This document shows, piece by piece, positions 23,564 through 32,560 of a stretch of DNA of 33,908 nt. The notes below the pieces were generated by a model. It was not told the origin of the DNA, did not search any database, and saw only the letters and a list, made by a program, of their open reading frames with translations. How positions within the stretch are numbered: the stretch's first letter is position 1; the number at the start of each line of letters is the position of its first letter. The stretch is from Oscillospiraceae bacterium (GTDB taxonomy: Bacteria > Bacillota > Clostridia > Oscillospirales > Oscillospiraceae): NCBI GenBank assembly GCA_020025655.1, contig JAHHRR010000019.1, forward strand, positions 1-33,908, written 5' to 3'. Both the position numbers and the translations under genes were made by a program.

Positions 23564-24670
23564 TCAGCTGTTGGCCTTCATGGAGAGGTAGGCGTTTATG
23601 AAACCGTCGAGGTTTCCGTCCATAACACTCTGAATGTTGCTGTTTTCATAATCGGTACGATGATCCTTAACCAGCTGATAGGGCATGAAAACATAGGAAC
23701 GGATCTGGCTGCCCCACTCAATCTTCAGCTGAACACCCTTGATGTCGCTGATTTTCTCAAGATGTTCTCTTTCCTTGATCTCGGCAAGCTTTGCACGAAG
23801 CATATTTTTGCAGTTTTCGAGGTTCTGGAAATGGCTTCGCTCAACCTGAGAGGAAACAACAATACCGGTGGGAATGTGAGTAAGACGGACAGCAGAAGAG
23901 GTCTTGTTAACCTTCTGGCCGCCTGCACCGGAGGAGCGGTAAACATCCATCTTGATGTCCTCATCACGAAGCTCAATTTCAGAATTGTCAGTGATTTCGG
24001 GCATTATTTCAATTGCGGCGAAAGAGGTGTGACGGCGTCCGGCGGAGTCAAAGGGGGAAACACGGACAAGTCTGTGAATGCCGTGCTCGCTCTTTAAAAA
24101 GCCGTAGGCGTTGGGGCCTTCAATCATAATAGTTGCGCTCTTAAGACCGGCTTCATCACCGTCGAGATAGTCAAGAACCTTGACCTTATAGCCGTGACGG
24201 TCTGCCCACATATTATACATACGATAGAGCATGGATGCCCAGTCCTGAGCCTCGGTGCCGCCTGCACCGGCATGGAATGTAATCATGGCGTTGTTTGCGT
24301 CATACTCACCGGTCAGCAGAGTGCTGAGGCGGGTAGCCTCGCAGTTTTCGGAGAACTTCTCGAATTCGCTCTGGAGCTCAGGCAGCATGGAAGCGTCATT
24401 TTCCTCAATGGCCATTTCGCACATAACATACATATCATCCCATGAAGCGCAGAGATTTTCATAGTTATCACGTTTATCCTTGAGGGTTTTAAGACGTTTC
24501 TGTACCTTCTGGGAATTCTCAACGTCATTCCAGAATCCGTCTCTTTCGCTGGCAGCCTCCAGCTCTTCAATTTCCTTGGAAGCGGCCTCCAGATTAAGAG
24601 CGTCTTTTAAAACATCCAGACTGGGTTTAAGATTGTTTAATTTTACCTTGTATTCTTCAAACTCAAGCAT
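23564..24670 (-). CDS. prfB: Peptide chain release factor 2
   Basis: A 368-residue class I release factor that recognises UGA and UAA stop codons and triggers peptidyl-tRNA hydrolysis. The codon-recognition tripeptide SPF (205-207) marks it as RF2 rather than RF1. The catalytic GGQ (250-252) is in SSGAGGQKVNKTSS. The frame is continuous from the ATG (GGGAG upstream): the autoregulatory CTT-TGA frameshift site found near codon 25 in many bacteria is absent, and CTT AAT CTG (L25-N26-L27) is read instead. It has its own promoter and terminator. Confidence 0.96.
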   Translation of the reverse strand: MLEFEEYKVKLNNLKPSLDVLKDALNLEAASKEIEELEAASERDGFWNDVENSQKVQKRLKTLKDKRDNYENLCASWDDMYVMCEMAIEENDASMLPELQSEFEKFSENCEATRLSTLLTGEYDANNAMITFHAGAGGTEAQDWASMLYRMYNMWADRHGYKVKVLDYLDGDEAGLKSATIMIEGPNAYGFLKSEHGIHRLVRVSPFDSAGRRHTSFAAIEIMPEITDNSEIELRDEDIKMDVYRSSGAGGQKVNKTSSAVRLTHIPTGIVVSSQVERSHFQNLENCKNMLRAKLAEIKEREHLEKISDIKGVQLKIEWGSQIRSYVFMPYQLVKDHRTDYENSNIQSVMDGNLDGFINAYLSMKANS

Positions 24671-24734
24671 TTAAGATATCTCCCATATATTTTGCAATAA
24701 TCATACTATACTAATACAATACATACATTAAGAT

Positions 24735-24763
24735 ATTATAAACAAAAATGTGCGATTTGTAAA
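24735..24763 (-). promoter_or_regulatory. Promoter of prfB
   Basis: On the minus strand: -35 TTTACA (24758-24763), 17-bp spacer, -10 TATAAT (24735-24740), 64 bases upstream of the start. Confidence 0.82.
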
Positions 24764-24828
24764 TGTGTTTTTTATCGGCTATTTGCCTATGAAATATATG
24801 AATTACTATTCCATTTTCAGCATATTAG

Positions 24829-24837
24829 TGGTATAAT
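24829..24837 (+). promoter_or_regulatory. Extended -10 promoter of prs
   Basis: TGGTATAAT, an extended -10 element (TG-n-TATAAT), with only a poor -35 (TTCCAT, 24809-24814) at 17 bases. The transcript would have a leader of about 80 bases in which I recognise no known riboswitch. Confidence 0.7.
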
Positions 24838-24925
24838 GACACAATCGAGAGTATCAGCAAAAGATGACACTCCCAGATGTACGAAAGAAGAAGCAAAGAT
24901 CTTTAACGGAGGGTTAAAAAGAAAT

Positions 24926-25888
24926 ATGATTTCACACGGCAAAGAAATTAAAGTTTTCGCCGGCAATTCCAATCCCGCTTTGGCTGAAGACATATGTGCT
25001 GAGCTGTATAAAGACCTGGGCAATGCCGCTGTTTCACAGTTCGCTGACGGCGAGTGCTCTGTATCTGTATATGAGCCGGTGCGAGGCAAGGACGTTTTCA
25101 TAGTTCAGTCTACCTGCAATCATGTAAATGACAATCTGATGGAACTGCTCATCATGATCGACGCTATGCGCCGCGCATCTGCCGGTCGTGTAACCGCAGT
25201 AATTCCTTACTTTGGTTATGCAAGACAGGACAGAAAAGCTAAGAGCCGCGATCCTATATCTGCAAAGCTCGTGGCCAATCTTATCACCGCAGCCGGTGCA
25301 GACAGAGTTTTGACCATGGACCTTCATGCTGCTCAGATTCAGGGATTCTTTGATATCCCCGTTGATAATCTGGTCGGTGCAAATCTTTTCGTAAAGCATT
25401 TTATCAAAATGTTCGGCAAGGGCAACGAAGAAGTTATGATTGTTTCTCCTGACGTCGGAAGCACTGCCCGTGTTCGTTCCTTCTCCATGAAGCTGGGCGT
25501 TAACATGGCAATTGTTGATAAGCGTCGTGAGAAAGCAAACCAGTCTGAGGTTATGAACATTATCGGTAACGTAGAAGGCAAGAAGTGCATTCTGCTTGAC
25601 GATATTGTTGATACCGCCGGTTCCCTCTGCGGTGCTGCAAAGGCAATTAAAGAGATAGGCGGAGCAAAGGAAGTTTACGCTTGTGCAACTCACGGCGTTC
25701 TTTCCGGCCCTGCAATTGAGCGCATCGAGGAAAGCTGCATTCAGGAACTTCTGCTTCTGGATACCATTCCTTATCCTAAAGACAAGCCTGCTTGCTCCAA
25801 GATTCGCTACATTTCCACTGCTTCTGTTTTTGCTGAGGCAATCAGAAGAATTTATGAAGAGGTTTCTATCTCCAACCTGTTCGAATAA
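24926..25888 (+). CDS. prs: Ribose-phosphate pyrophosphokinase
   Basis: A 320-residue enzyme making PRPP from ribose 5-phosphate and ATP, feeding nucleotide, histidine and tryptophan synthesis. Family blocks are FAGNSNPALAEDI, FADGECSVSVYEPVRGKDVF, PYFGYARQDRKAKSRDPISAK (ATP loop, 94-114), DLHAAQIQGFFDIPVDNL and the PRPP loop LLDDIVDTAGS (223-233). I chose ATG 24926 with GGAGGG upstream, although the spacing is long at 12 bases; the frame is open back to 24836 but that part overlaps the promoter. It precedes pth and the glycogen genes in the same direction. Confidence 0.95.
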   Translation: MISHGKEIKVFAGNSNPALAEDICAELYKDLGNAAVSQFADGECSVSVYEPVRGKDVFIVQSTCNHVNDNLMELLIMIDAMRRASAGRVTAVIPYFGYARQDRKAKSRDPISAKLVANLITAAGADRVLTMDLHAAQIQGFFDIPVDNLVGANLFVKHFIKMFGKGNEEVMIVSPDVGSTARVRSFSMKLGVNMAIVDKRREKANQSEVMNIIGNVEGKKCILLDDIVDTAGSLCGAAKAIKEIGGAKEVYACATHGVLSGPAIERIEESCIQELLLLDTIPYPKDKPACSKIRYISTASVFAEAIRRIYEEVSISNLFE

Positions 25889-25914
25889 TAGAATTTATAC
25901 ATTTCAAAACTTTT

Positions 25915-25940
25915 GCGGCGGAGATATTTATCTCCGCCGC
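25915..25940 (+). other. GC-rich hairpin between prs and pth
   Basis: An 11-bp stem GCGGCGGAGAT/ATCTCCGCCGC with a four-base loop, 27 bases after prs. It is followed by ATTAACAAAT, not a T-tract, so it is more likely an mRNA stability or processing element than a terminator. Confidence 0.6.
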
Positions 25941-26010
25941 ATTAACAAATATAACCGTTTAAGCCGGAAGAGAAATATTTCCGCGCTTTCGGGCGAGGGA
26001 GTGTTTATAG

Positions 26011-26598
26011 GTGATTTCAAATAAAAGCGGCGGTGTAAACTGGCTGGTGGTGTTTTTGGGAAACCCCGGCCTTAAATATGAAAATACACGCCATAATGCC
26101 GGTTTCATGGCAGGCGATGCCATGGCAAAGGCTAAAGCAACAGAGATTAACAGAGCTAAATTTAAGGCTCTTACAGCAACCTGCAATATTAACGGAGAGA
26201 ATGTAATGCTCATGAAGCCTCAGACGTTTATGAATTTATCCGGAGAGGCTGTGATCGAGGCAGTAAATTTTTACAAAATTAACACCGATCATGTTATAGT
26301 AGTTTCAGATGAGGTATCTCTCCCCATAGGTAAACTCCGCATCAGAAAGAAAGGTTCAGCCGGCGGCCACAACGGCCTCAAGAATATTATTGCCCATCTG
26401 GGCACAGATGCCTTCCCCCGAATCCGTATAGGTGTAGGGGCTGCTCCGCATCCTGATTATGATATGGCCGACTGGGTTTTATCTGCTTTCAAAAATCAGG
26501 ACGCTGTTGAGATGCAGAAAGCCGCAGAGCGTGCAGCGGAAGCGGTCGAATGCTACATTACAAACGGCGCTGATAAGGCAATGAATTTATTCAATTAG
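26011..26598 (+). CDS. pth: Peptidyl-tRNA hydrolase
   Basis: A 195-residue esterase that releases tRNA from prematurely dropped peptidyl-tRNA. Motifs are [18 protein letters not shown], with the catalytic histidine H28 and N18, [32 protein letters not shown] with the catalytic aspartate, and GGHNGLKNI. The start is GTG, with GAGGGAG about ten bases upstream, giving an eight-residue polar extension before the core fold. It lies 122 bases after prs and 70 before glgC in the same direction. Confidence 0.94.
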   Translation: MISNKSGGVNWLVVFLGNPGLKYENTRHNAGFMAGDAMAKAKATEINRAKFKALTATCNINGENVMLMKPQTFMNLSGEAVIEAVNFYKINTDHVIVVSDEVSLPIGKLRIRKKGSAGGHNGLKNIIAHLGTDAFPRIRIGVGAAPHPDYDMADWVLSAFKNQDAVEMQKAAERAAEAVECYITNGADKAMNLFN

Positions 26599-26668
26599 GA
26601 CTTTCCGGGAACAGCCATGCTGGTGCCCGTTAATTCACGAAAATGAAATAAAGAAAAGGAGGATGCAT

Positions 26669-27862
26669 ATGGCTAAAAAATGTATAGCTATGCTTCTTGC
26701 AGGCGGCCAGGGTTCCAGACTTTACGCCCTGACCCAGAATGTGGCAAAACCCAATGTCCCATTCGGCGGAAAGTACAGGATAATTGACTTTCCTCTTTCC
26801 AACTGCGCCAACTCCGGTATAGACACTGTGGGTGTTCTCACTCAGTACAGACCTCAGCGTCTTAACAGCTATATCGGTAACGGACAACCCTGGGATCTGG
26901 ATGTTGCGGACGGAGGAGTTTATATCCTGCCGCCATACCAGAGCGCCGGCGAGAAGGGTTCCTGGTTCTCCGGTACAGCAAATGCAATTTATCAGAATAT
27001 GGGCTTTATAGAAAGCTATAATCCTGAAAATGTGCTTATTCTGTCCGGTGACCACATCTATAAGATGGACTATGCTAAAATGCTCAAAGAGCACATTGAG
27101 CATGATGCCGCCTGCACCATTTCCGTCCTTCAGGTTTCCATGGAGGAAGCTACCCGTTTCGGTATTATGAACGTGGGCGAGGACGGATATGTAAGCGAGT
27201 TTGAGGAAAAGCCCGCACATCCTAAGAGCGATCTTGCCTCTATGGGTATTTACATATTCAACTGGCAGAAACTGCGCTCCTACCTTATTGCTGATGAAAA
27301 TGACCCCAATTCCAGTAAAGACTTCGGAAAAAATGTTATTCCTGCAATGCTTGCAGCAGGTGAAAAGCTCTGGCCATACCGCTTCGAGGGCTACTGGCGT
27401 GATGTCGGTACTATTACAAGCCTTTGGGATGCTAATATGGATATGCTTTCCACCACACTCATTAACCTCTATGACCCCAGCTGGCCTATCGGTTCAAGAA
27501 GCCCTGTTTATCCTCCCCATTATACCGGCGAGGATGCAAAGATCGTTCACTCTATTGTGACTGAGGGCTGCGAAATTTACGGCCATGTTGAAAACTCTGT
27601 CCTTTCACCTAATGTAAAGGTCGGAAAGGATTCGACGGTATTTTACTCTGTGCTTATGCCCGGTGCCGTGATCGAAGACGGCGCTGTGGTTGAGTATGCA
27701 ATTATCGGCGAAAATACTGTGGTTAAATCAGGCGCTCATGTGGGCGCACCCCCTGACGGCACCGATGCCTGGGGCGTTGCCACCTGCGGCCCCGATATCG
27801 AGATCAGAAGCGGCGCACAGGTTCCCGCAGCTGCAATGATCTACACAGGCGAGGAGGTTTAA
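26669..27862 (+). CDS. glgC: Glucose-1-phosphate adenylyltransferase, catalytic subunit
   Basis: A 397-residue enzyme making ADP-glucose for glycogen synthesis. [10 protein letters not shown] (9-18) and VAKP (25-28) form the nucleotide site, [11 protein letters not shown] carries the metal-binding aspartate, [10 protein letters not shown] and GYWRDVGTI are family segments, and a C-terminal left-handed beta-helix of hexapeptide repeats follows. I chose ATG 26669, six bases after AGGAGG; an ATG at 26663 overlaps that site's edge. glgD follows after three bases, so the two subunits are made together. Confidence 0.95.
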   Translation: MAKKCIAMLLAGGQGSRLYALTQNVAKPNVPFGGKYRIIDFPLSNCANSGIDTVGVLTQYRPQRLNSYIGNGQPWDLDVADGGVYILPPYQSAGEKGSWFSGTANAIYQNMGFIESYNPENVLILSGDHIYKMDYAKMLKEHIEHDAACTISVLQVSMEEATRFGIMNVGEDGYVSEFEEKPAHPKSDLASMGIYIFNWQKLRSYLIADENDPNSSKDFGKNVIPAMLAAGEKLWPYRFEGYWRDVGTITSLWDANMDMLSTTLINLYDPSWPIGSRSPVYPPHYTGEDAKIVHSIVTEGCEIYGHVENSVLSPNVKVGKDSTVFYSVLMPGAVIEDGAVVEYAIIGENTVVKSGAHVGAPPDGTDAWGVATCGPDIEIRSGAQVPAAAMIYTGEEV

Positions 27863-27865
27863 TCA

Positions 27866-28981
27866 ATGAGAGACTATCATGGAATAATCCTTGCTTACAG
27901 CGCCAGTCCCGAACTGCGAGAGCTGGTAAGCGCACGCACTACTGCTTCTCTGCCTTTTTGCGGCAGATACAGAGTTATTGACTTTTCACTTTCCTCACTG
28001 CGTAATGCCGGCATCTTTGATGTAGGCGTTATAATGCAGAAGGATTATCAGTCACTTCTGAACCATCTGGGCAGCGGAAAGCCCTGGGATATGAGCCGTA
28101 GAGTGGGCGGACTTCAGATCCTGCCGCCTTTCGGCCTCCCCGGAAACCACAGCGGACAGTACAGCGGCACTATTGAAGCCCTTAATGCTGTCTCTGCATA
28201 CATAAAGGATATTCCTCAGAACAATATCGTTCTTATGAATGCAGACATCTGTGCCAATATTGATATAGATGCGGCTATTGCTCAGTTTGAGGGATCTAAT
28301 GAACCTGTTACTGCAATATGCGCAGAATACGCATCTGTCGGCCCTCATAACCGCTATGTGCTGGATGAGCAGGGCAAAGCAGTTAAGATCATATTCGATC
28401 GTGAATCCGATGATCCGGACAGCCTTCCGTCTCTCGGCGGCTATATAATCCGCAAGGATGTTCTGCTGAGCTATATGGATAAGTGCAAGGCTTCCAATGT
28501 ATACAGATTCCATAAGGACGCCATATCCATGTATCTGAACGACGGCGGAAAAATGAATATCTACATCCATAAGGGATATTCCAGCACCATCAGCTCTGTT
28601 GAGGCATATTACAGATCCAATATGGATATGCTTAATCCTGAAACCAGAAAGACACTGTTCATTCCCGACCGCCCTGTGCGCACCAAGTGCCACGAGGAGG
28701 TCAGCACCTACTACGGCGAAAACGCAGTATCACGCTGGAGCCTTGTTGCAGATAACTGCATTATCGAGGGCGAGATTGAAAACTGCGTTGTTTTCTCAGG
28801 CGTGCGAATTGCTCCCGGTGCAAAGCTTAAAAACTGCATCGTGATGCATAACTGCACTATCCCCGAGGGATGCGCACTTGACTGCGTAATCGTGGATAAG
28901 AACGTATCTTTCCCCGAAGGAACAGTCCTGACAGGTACTCCCAGCCTGCCTGTGGTAGTGCCTAAAAACTTTGTTATCTAA
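27866..28981 (+). CDS. glgD: Glucose-1-phosphate adenylyltransferase, GlgD subunit
   Basis: A 371-residue GlgC paralogue that in Firmicutes associates with GlgC and raises its activity. The fold is shared (RYRVIDFSLSSLRNAG, SGKPWDMSRRVGGLQILPPFG, C-terminal hexapeptide repeats), but the nucleotide loop is degenerate (AYSASPELR instead of AGGxGxRL) and the metal motif GDHIYxMDY is replaced by NADICANIDI. Hence it is likely regulatory, not catalytic. GGAGG lies in the end of glgC, and the start is three bases after the glgC stop. Confidence 0.95.
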   Translation: MRDYHGIILAYSASPELRELVSARTTASLPFCGRYRVIDFSLSSLRNAGIFDVGVIMQKDYQSLLNHLGSGKPWDMSRRVGGLQILPPFGLPGNHSGQYSGTIEALNAVSAYIKDIPQNNIVLMNADICANIDIDAAIAQFEGSNEPVTAICAEYASVGPHNRYVLDEQGKAVKIIFDRESDDPDSLPSLGGYIIRKDVLLSYMDKCKASNVYRFHKDAISMYLNDGGKMNIYIHKGYSSTISSVEAYYRSNMDMLNPETRKTLFIPDRPVRTKCHEEVSTYYGENAVSRWSLVADNCIIEGEIENCVVFSGVRIAPGAKLKNCIVMHNCTIPEGCALDCVIVDKNVSFPEGTVLTGTPSLPVVVPKNFVI

Positions 28982-29015
28982 TCTATAACTAAACCTTACG
29001 GAGGTAAGTCCCCTT

Positions 29016-31418
29016 ATGATTGGTGAAATCTCACGTGACGAAATGCGCAGCGCCATTGAAGATAAGCTGTGCGCCAGATTCAGTGTCACCAGTAAAACTG
29101 CCACTGATGAACAGCTGTTTCAGGCTACTGCTATTGTTATAAGAGAACTTATGAGCAGAGTTCTTGCAATAGAGAACCCTAAGGATACTGAAAAAGAAGT
29201 ACATTATATGTCCATGGAGTTCCTCATGGGCCGCAGCCTTATGAAGAATGCCTTTAATCTGGGGCTTTCAGATGCAGTTATCGGTGCTCTCGAGGACATG
29301 GGCCGCAGCGCATCCGATATTTTTGAAGAGGAGCCCGATGCAGGTCTGGGAAACGGCGGTCTTGGCCGTCTCGCCGCCTGCTACATGGATTCTATGGCAA
29401 CTCTGGGCTTAAAAGCCACCGGCTATTCAATCTGCTATGAGCTTGGTATTTTCAAGCAGAAGTTTGTTGACGGCAAGCAGACCGAAGTTGCCGATAACTG
29501 GCGTACCGCAGCTGAAAGCTGGCTTATCCCCCGTTATGAGGATGCAGTAGAGGTTCGTTTCGGCGGTCAGATTTCTCCTCACTGGGATGAGTTCGGCCAT
29601 TACCATGCTGAGCATACAGGCTATACTGCTGTTATTGCAGTGCCCAGAGATATGCTTATTGCAGGCTACGGCGGAAACGAGATAAACACGCTGCGCCTGT
29701 GGGATGCCAAGAGCCCCAGCTCTCTTGATATGTATCTGTTCTCTGAGGGCGAGTACGTTAAGAGCATGGAGCAGCGTACCATGGCAGAGGTTATCACCAA
29801 GGTTCTTTATCCTGCTGATGACAATTACAATGGTAAAATGCTCAGACTGAAGCAGCAGTACTTCTTCGTTTCTGCTACCGCTCAGGATGTTGTGCGTAAG
29901 CATATCGAAAAATGGGGCGATATCAGAAGCTTTGCAAAGCATCATACCATGCAGATTAACGACACTCATACCACCCTTATCATCCCTGAGCTTATGAGAA
30001 TTTTCATGGATCAGTACGGTCTGGGCTGGGATGAGGCATGGAGCATTGTAAAGGAATGCACTGCTTATACAAACCATACTGTTATGAGCGAGGCTCTTGA
30101 AAAATGGCCTCAGGATCTGGTGCAGCAGCTGGTGCCCAGACTCTGGGAGATCATTTGCGAGATTAACCGCCGCTGGTGCGATTATCTCCGTGAAAGCTTC
30201 CATAACGATGATATTGTGGGCAGAAACCTTATCATCCACAACAATCAGGTTCATATGGCCAATATGTGCCTTGCAGCCTGCTACAAGGTGAACGGTGTTT
30301 CCAGACTTCACGGAGACATTCTTAAAAACGATCTGTTTAAGGATGTATACAGTCTGAGACCCCAGCAGTTTACCTATGTAACAAACGGTATAGATCACCG
30401 CCGCTGGCTCACACAGATTAACCCCGGCCTGCATAAGCTGATTGTTGAGCTGCTTGGCAATGACAATTATCTTACCAAGCCCGAAGAGCTTATTAAGCTT
30501 AAAGATTTTGCTTCTGACAGCGAAGTCAGAGCAAGAATCAATGCTATCAAGCAGGAAAACAAGGAGCATTTTGCACGCTTTGCCATGAGAAACGACGGCA
30601 TTGTTCTCAATACCGATGCCATTATGGATGTTCAGGTAAAGAGACTGCACGAGTATAAGCGTCAGCTTCTGTGCGCAATGCGCATTGTATCTCTCCAGAT
30701 GCAGCTGCATGATAATCCCAATATGGAATTTGTGCCCCGCACTTTCGTGTTCGGTGCAAAGGCAGCTGCCGGCTACAAACTTGCAAAGCGTATTATTGAG
30801 CTGCTTCTTTCCCTTGCAAATGATATTAACAACGATCCTGTATGCAAAGGCAAGCTTCAGGTTTACTTTGTTGAAAACTATCGTGTATCCGCAGCTGAGG
30901 CTATTGTACCTGCGGCTCAGGTTTCCGAGCAGATTTCCACTGCCGGTAAGGAAGCTTCCGGTACAGGCTGCATGAAGCTTATGATGAACGGTGCAGTCAC
31001 CATCGGCACTCTTGACGGTGCTAATGTTGAAATGTACGAGAGACTCGGTGACGAGAATATGTTCCTCTTCGGTCTGCATACTGAGGAGATTGAGAATATG
31101 CGCAGAAACGGCTACAATCCCTCCGGCATTGTGGCAGGAGATGATGAGCTTAAACGTATATTCGGACGTCTTAATCAGGGCTTCTCCGACGGTAAGAGTT
31201 ACTCAGACCTTGTTTCAAGTCTTGTCTACGGCGGTGACCAGTATATGCTTATTGCCGATTACCGTTCTTACGCAGACTGCCAGCATCGTATGTACGAGCG
31301 CATCAAGAACGATGACGAGCGTGCACGCCTTGCGATTATGAACACTGCCCAGTCAGGAGTGTTTGCGGCAGACAGAGCTATTGCGGAATACGCAAACGAC
31401 ATCTGGCACACCAAATGA
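29016..31418 (+). CDS. glgP: Glycogen/starch/alpha-glucan phosphorylase
   Basis: An 800-residue GT35 enzyme that releases glucose 1-phosphate from alpha-1,4-glucan. N-terminal family blocks are VHYMSMEFLMGRSL, DAGLGNGGLGRLAACYMDS and GYSICYELGIFKQ. TMQINDTHTTL and FTYVTNGIDHRRWL follow. The PLP lysine is K654 in SGTGCMKLMMNG (usually GTGNMK), then VTIGTLDGANVEM. GGAGG is about 12 bases upstream of the start. It shares the operon with glgC-glgD, so storage synthesis and mobilisation are co-expressed. The stop overlaps the psuK start (ATGA). Confidence 0.96.
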   Translation: MIGEISRDEMRSAIEDKLCARFSVTSKTATDEQLFQATAIVIRELMSRVLAIENPKDTEKEVHYMSMEFLMGRSLMKNAFNLGLSDAVIGALEDMGRSASDIFEEEPDAGLGNGGLGRLAACYMDSMATLGLKATGYSICYELGIFKQKFVDGKQTEVADNWRTAAESWLIPRYEDAVEVRFGGQISPHWDEFGHYHAEHTGYTAVIAVPRDMLIAGYGGNEINTLRLWDAKSPSSLDMYLFSEGEYVKSMEQRTMAEVITKVLYPADDNYNGKMLRLKQQYFFVSATAQDVVRKHIEKWGDIRSFAKHHTMQINDTHTTLIIPELMRIFMDQYGLGWDEAWSIVKECTAYTNHTVMSEALEKWPQDLVQQLVPRLWEIICEINRRWCDYLRESFHNDDIVGRNLIIHNNQVHMANMCLAACYKVNGVSRLHGDILKNDLFKDVYSLRPQQFTYVTNGIDHRRWLTQINPGLHKLIVELLGNDNYLTKPEELIKLKDFASDSEVRARINAIKQENKEHFARFAMRNDGIVLNTDAIMDVQVKRLHEYKRQLLCAMRIVSLQMQLHDNPNMEFVPRTFVFGAKAAAGYKLAKRIIELLLSLANDINNDPVCKGKLQVYFVENYRVSAAEAIVPAAQVSEQISTAGKEASGTGCMKLMMNGAVTIGTLDGANVEMYERLGDENMFLFGLHTEEIENMRRNGYNPSGIVAGDDELKRIFGRLNQGFSDGKSYSDLVSSLVYGGDQYMLIADYRSYADCQHRMYERIKNDDERARLAIMNTAQSGVFAADRAIAEYANDIWHTK

Positions 31419-32302
31419 AAAAGAACGTCGTTGTAATAGGCGGCGTGAATATGGATATCGGAGGAAGTCCCGCAGAAGCACTTGTTATGCGGGACTCCAA
31501 CCCCGGTCAGGTAAGCATCAGACCGGGCGGAGTCGGTAGAAATATCGCCCATAACCTATGCCTTCTGGGCCTGGAAACCAGCTTTATTACAGCCTTGGGC
31601 GGGGATATCTATGCCTCCAGCCTCCGTGAAAACTGCGGCGCCCTTGGCATGGATTTGAGTATGGCTCTTGAACTTCCCCAGCGCCGCAGTTCTGTTTATC
31701 TGTATGTAAACGATGAAAACGGGAATATGCAGGTGGCGGTATCCGATATGGACATTGTCAAAGGCCTTGACCCCGATTTTCTCTCACGCCGTATAGATAG
31801 AATAAACAGTTTCTCAGCCCTTGTGATAGATGCAAATCTTCCGGAGGAAAGTATAGAATATCTGTCTCAGAAGTGCGAGATTCCCATGTATGCAGATCCG
31901 GTTTCCACTATAAAGGCAAAAAAGCTGATTCCGTATCTGGATAAATTTTATGCCATCAAGCCTAATGCCATAGAAGCTGAGGCCCTGACGGGGGAGAGCG
32001 ACCCTGCAAAGGCGGCTGAAATACTTATTGAAAAGGGGCTTAAACGGGCCTTTGTAAGCATTGGAGAAGAAGGAATCATTGCAGCTGACGGCAGCGAGCT
32101 TATACATATGCCGCACATTAAGGTTGATATTGTGAATACAACAGGTTCAGGTGATGCCGCAGCGGCAGCAATAGTCTGGAGCGGAATTAACGGCTTTTCA
32201 CTGAGAAAAACAGCAGAGGCGGCAGTGAGAGCCGGTGCAATTACGGCTCAATGCATTGAGGCGAATAATCCTGCACTGAGCAAACTGAAAGATATGATGT
32301 AA
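31415..32302 (+). CDS. psuK: PfkB-family kinase, probable pseudouridine kinase
   Basis: A 295-residue PfkB carbohydrate kinase. The segment DSNPGQVSIRPGGVGRNIA (27-45), the VSDMDIVKGL block (109-118), the DPVS motif (161-164) and the C-terminal EANNPALS follow the E. coli pseudouridine kinase YeiC/PsuK closely, more than ribokinase or fructokinase. The ATP/catalytic motif NTTGSGDAAAAA holds the base D247. It phosphorylates pseudouridine for PsuG. Translation begins inside the glgP stop codon (4-base overlap), so it is coupled to glycogen phosphorylase. The operon ends at the hairpin 32302-32347. A generic PfkB sugar kinase is the alternative. Confidence 0.85.
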   Translation: MKKNVVVIGGVNMDIGGSPAEALVMRDSNPGQVSIRPGGVGRNIAHNLCLLGLETSFITALGGDIYASSLRENCGALGMDLSMALELPQRRSSVYLYVNDENGNMQVAVSDMDIVKGLDPDFLSRRIDRINSFSALVIDANLPEESIEYLSQKCEIPMYADPVSTIKAKKLIPYLDKFYAIKPNAIEAEALTGESDPAKAAEILIEKGLKRAFVSIGEEGIIAADGSELIHMPHIKVDIVNTTGSGDAAAAAIVWSGINGFSLRKTAEAAVRAGAITAQCIEANNPALSKLKDMM

Positions 32303-32347
32303 AAAAGCACAGCAGAGAGCGTAGAAGAGCTTTCTGCTGTGCTTTTT
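32302..32347 (+). terminator. Terminator of the glycogen-psuK operon
   Basis: A long stem (32302-32320 with 32329-32347, core AAAAAGCACAGCAGA with its complement) ending in TTTTT. First convincing terminator after the prs promoter. Confidence 0.9.
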
Positions 32348-32396
32348 CGGCTTTTATAAGTAAAATGTGCAGTAAATTTAACAAATAGTATTCGAC

Positions 32397-32425
32397 TTGT
32401 TTTTTGAAGCCTTATGTGCTATAAT
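32397..32425 (+). promoter_or_regulatory. Promoter of the 32561 gene
   Basis: -35 TTGTTT (32397-32402), 17-bp spacer, and extended -10 TGCTATAAT (TATAAT 32420-32425). It gives a leader of about 130 bases. Confidence 0.75.
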
Positions 32426-32470
32426 AAATATTACAAATAGTTAATACATATTCAAAGAACCGTCTACATA

Positions 32471-32525
32471 GAAGGGCTTAAGTATTGCACCTGAGGGTGC
32501 TGTATGAAAGTGCCTTCATTTTTTT
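32471..32525 (+). promoter_or_regulatory. Attenuator-like hairpin with U-tract in the leader of the 32561 gene
   Basis: Outer stem GAAGG-g-C/GCCTTC (32471-32477 with 32512-32517), inner stem GCACC/GGTGC (32487-32491 with 32496-32500, loop TGAG), then A and seven T (32519-32525). It stands between the promoter and the ribosome binding site, so it could stop transcription before the gene. I recognise no known riboswitch class. Confidence 0.6.
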
Positions 32526-32560
32526 GTATGGGGGGATTTGAAATTTTACAGGAGGTAAAA

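Noticed and set aside
24838..24925. Possible riboswitch in the prs leader
   Set aside because: Only weak, imperfect pairing can be drawn and no conserved motif of a known class is visible.
25915..25940. Terminator after prs
   Set aside because: The stem is strong but is followed by ATTAACAAAT rather than a T run, so I list it only as a hairpin.
29427..31079. A 550-codon open frame on the minus strand
   Set aside because: It lies entirely antisense to glgP, whose full-length motifs are unmistakable; the frame is open because of codon periodicity and has no ribosome binding site or recognisable product.
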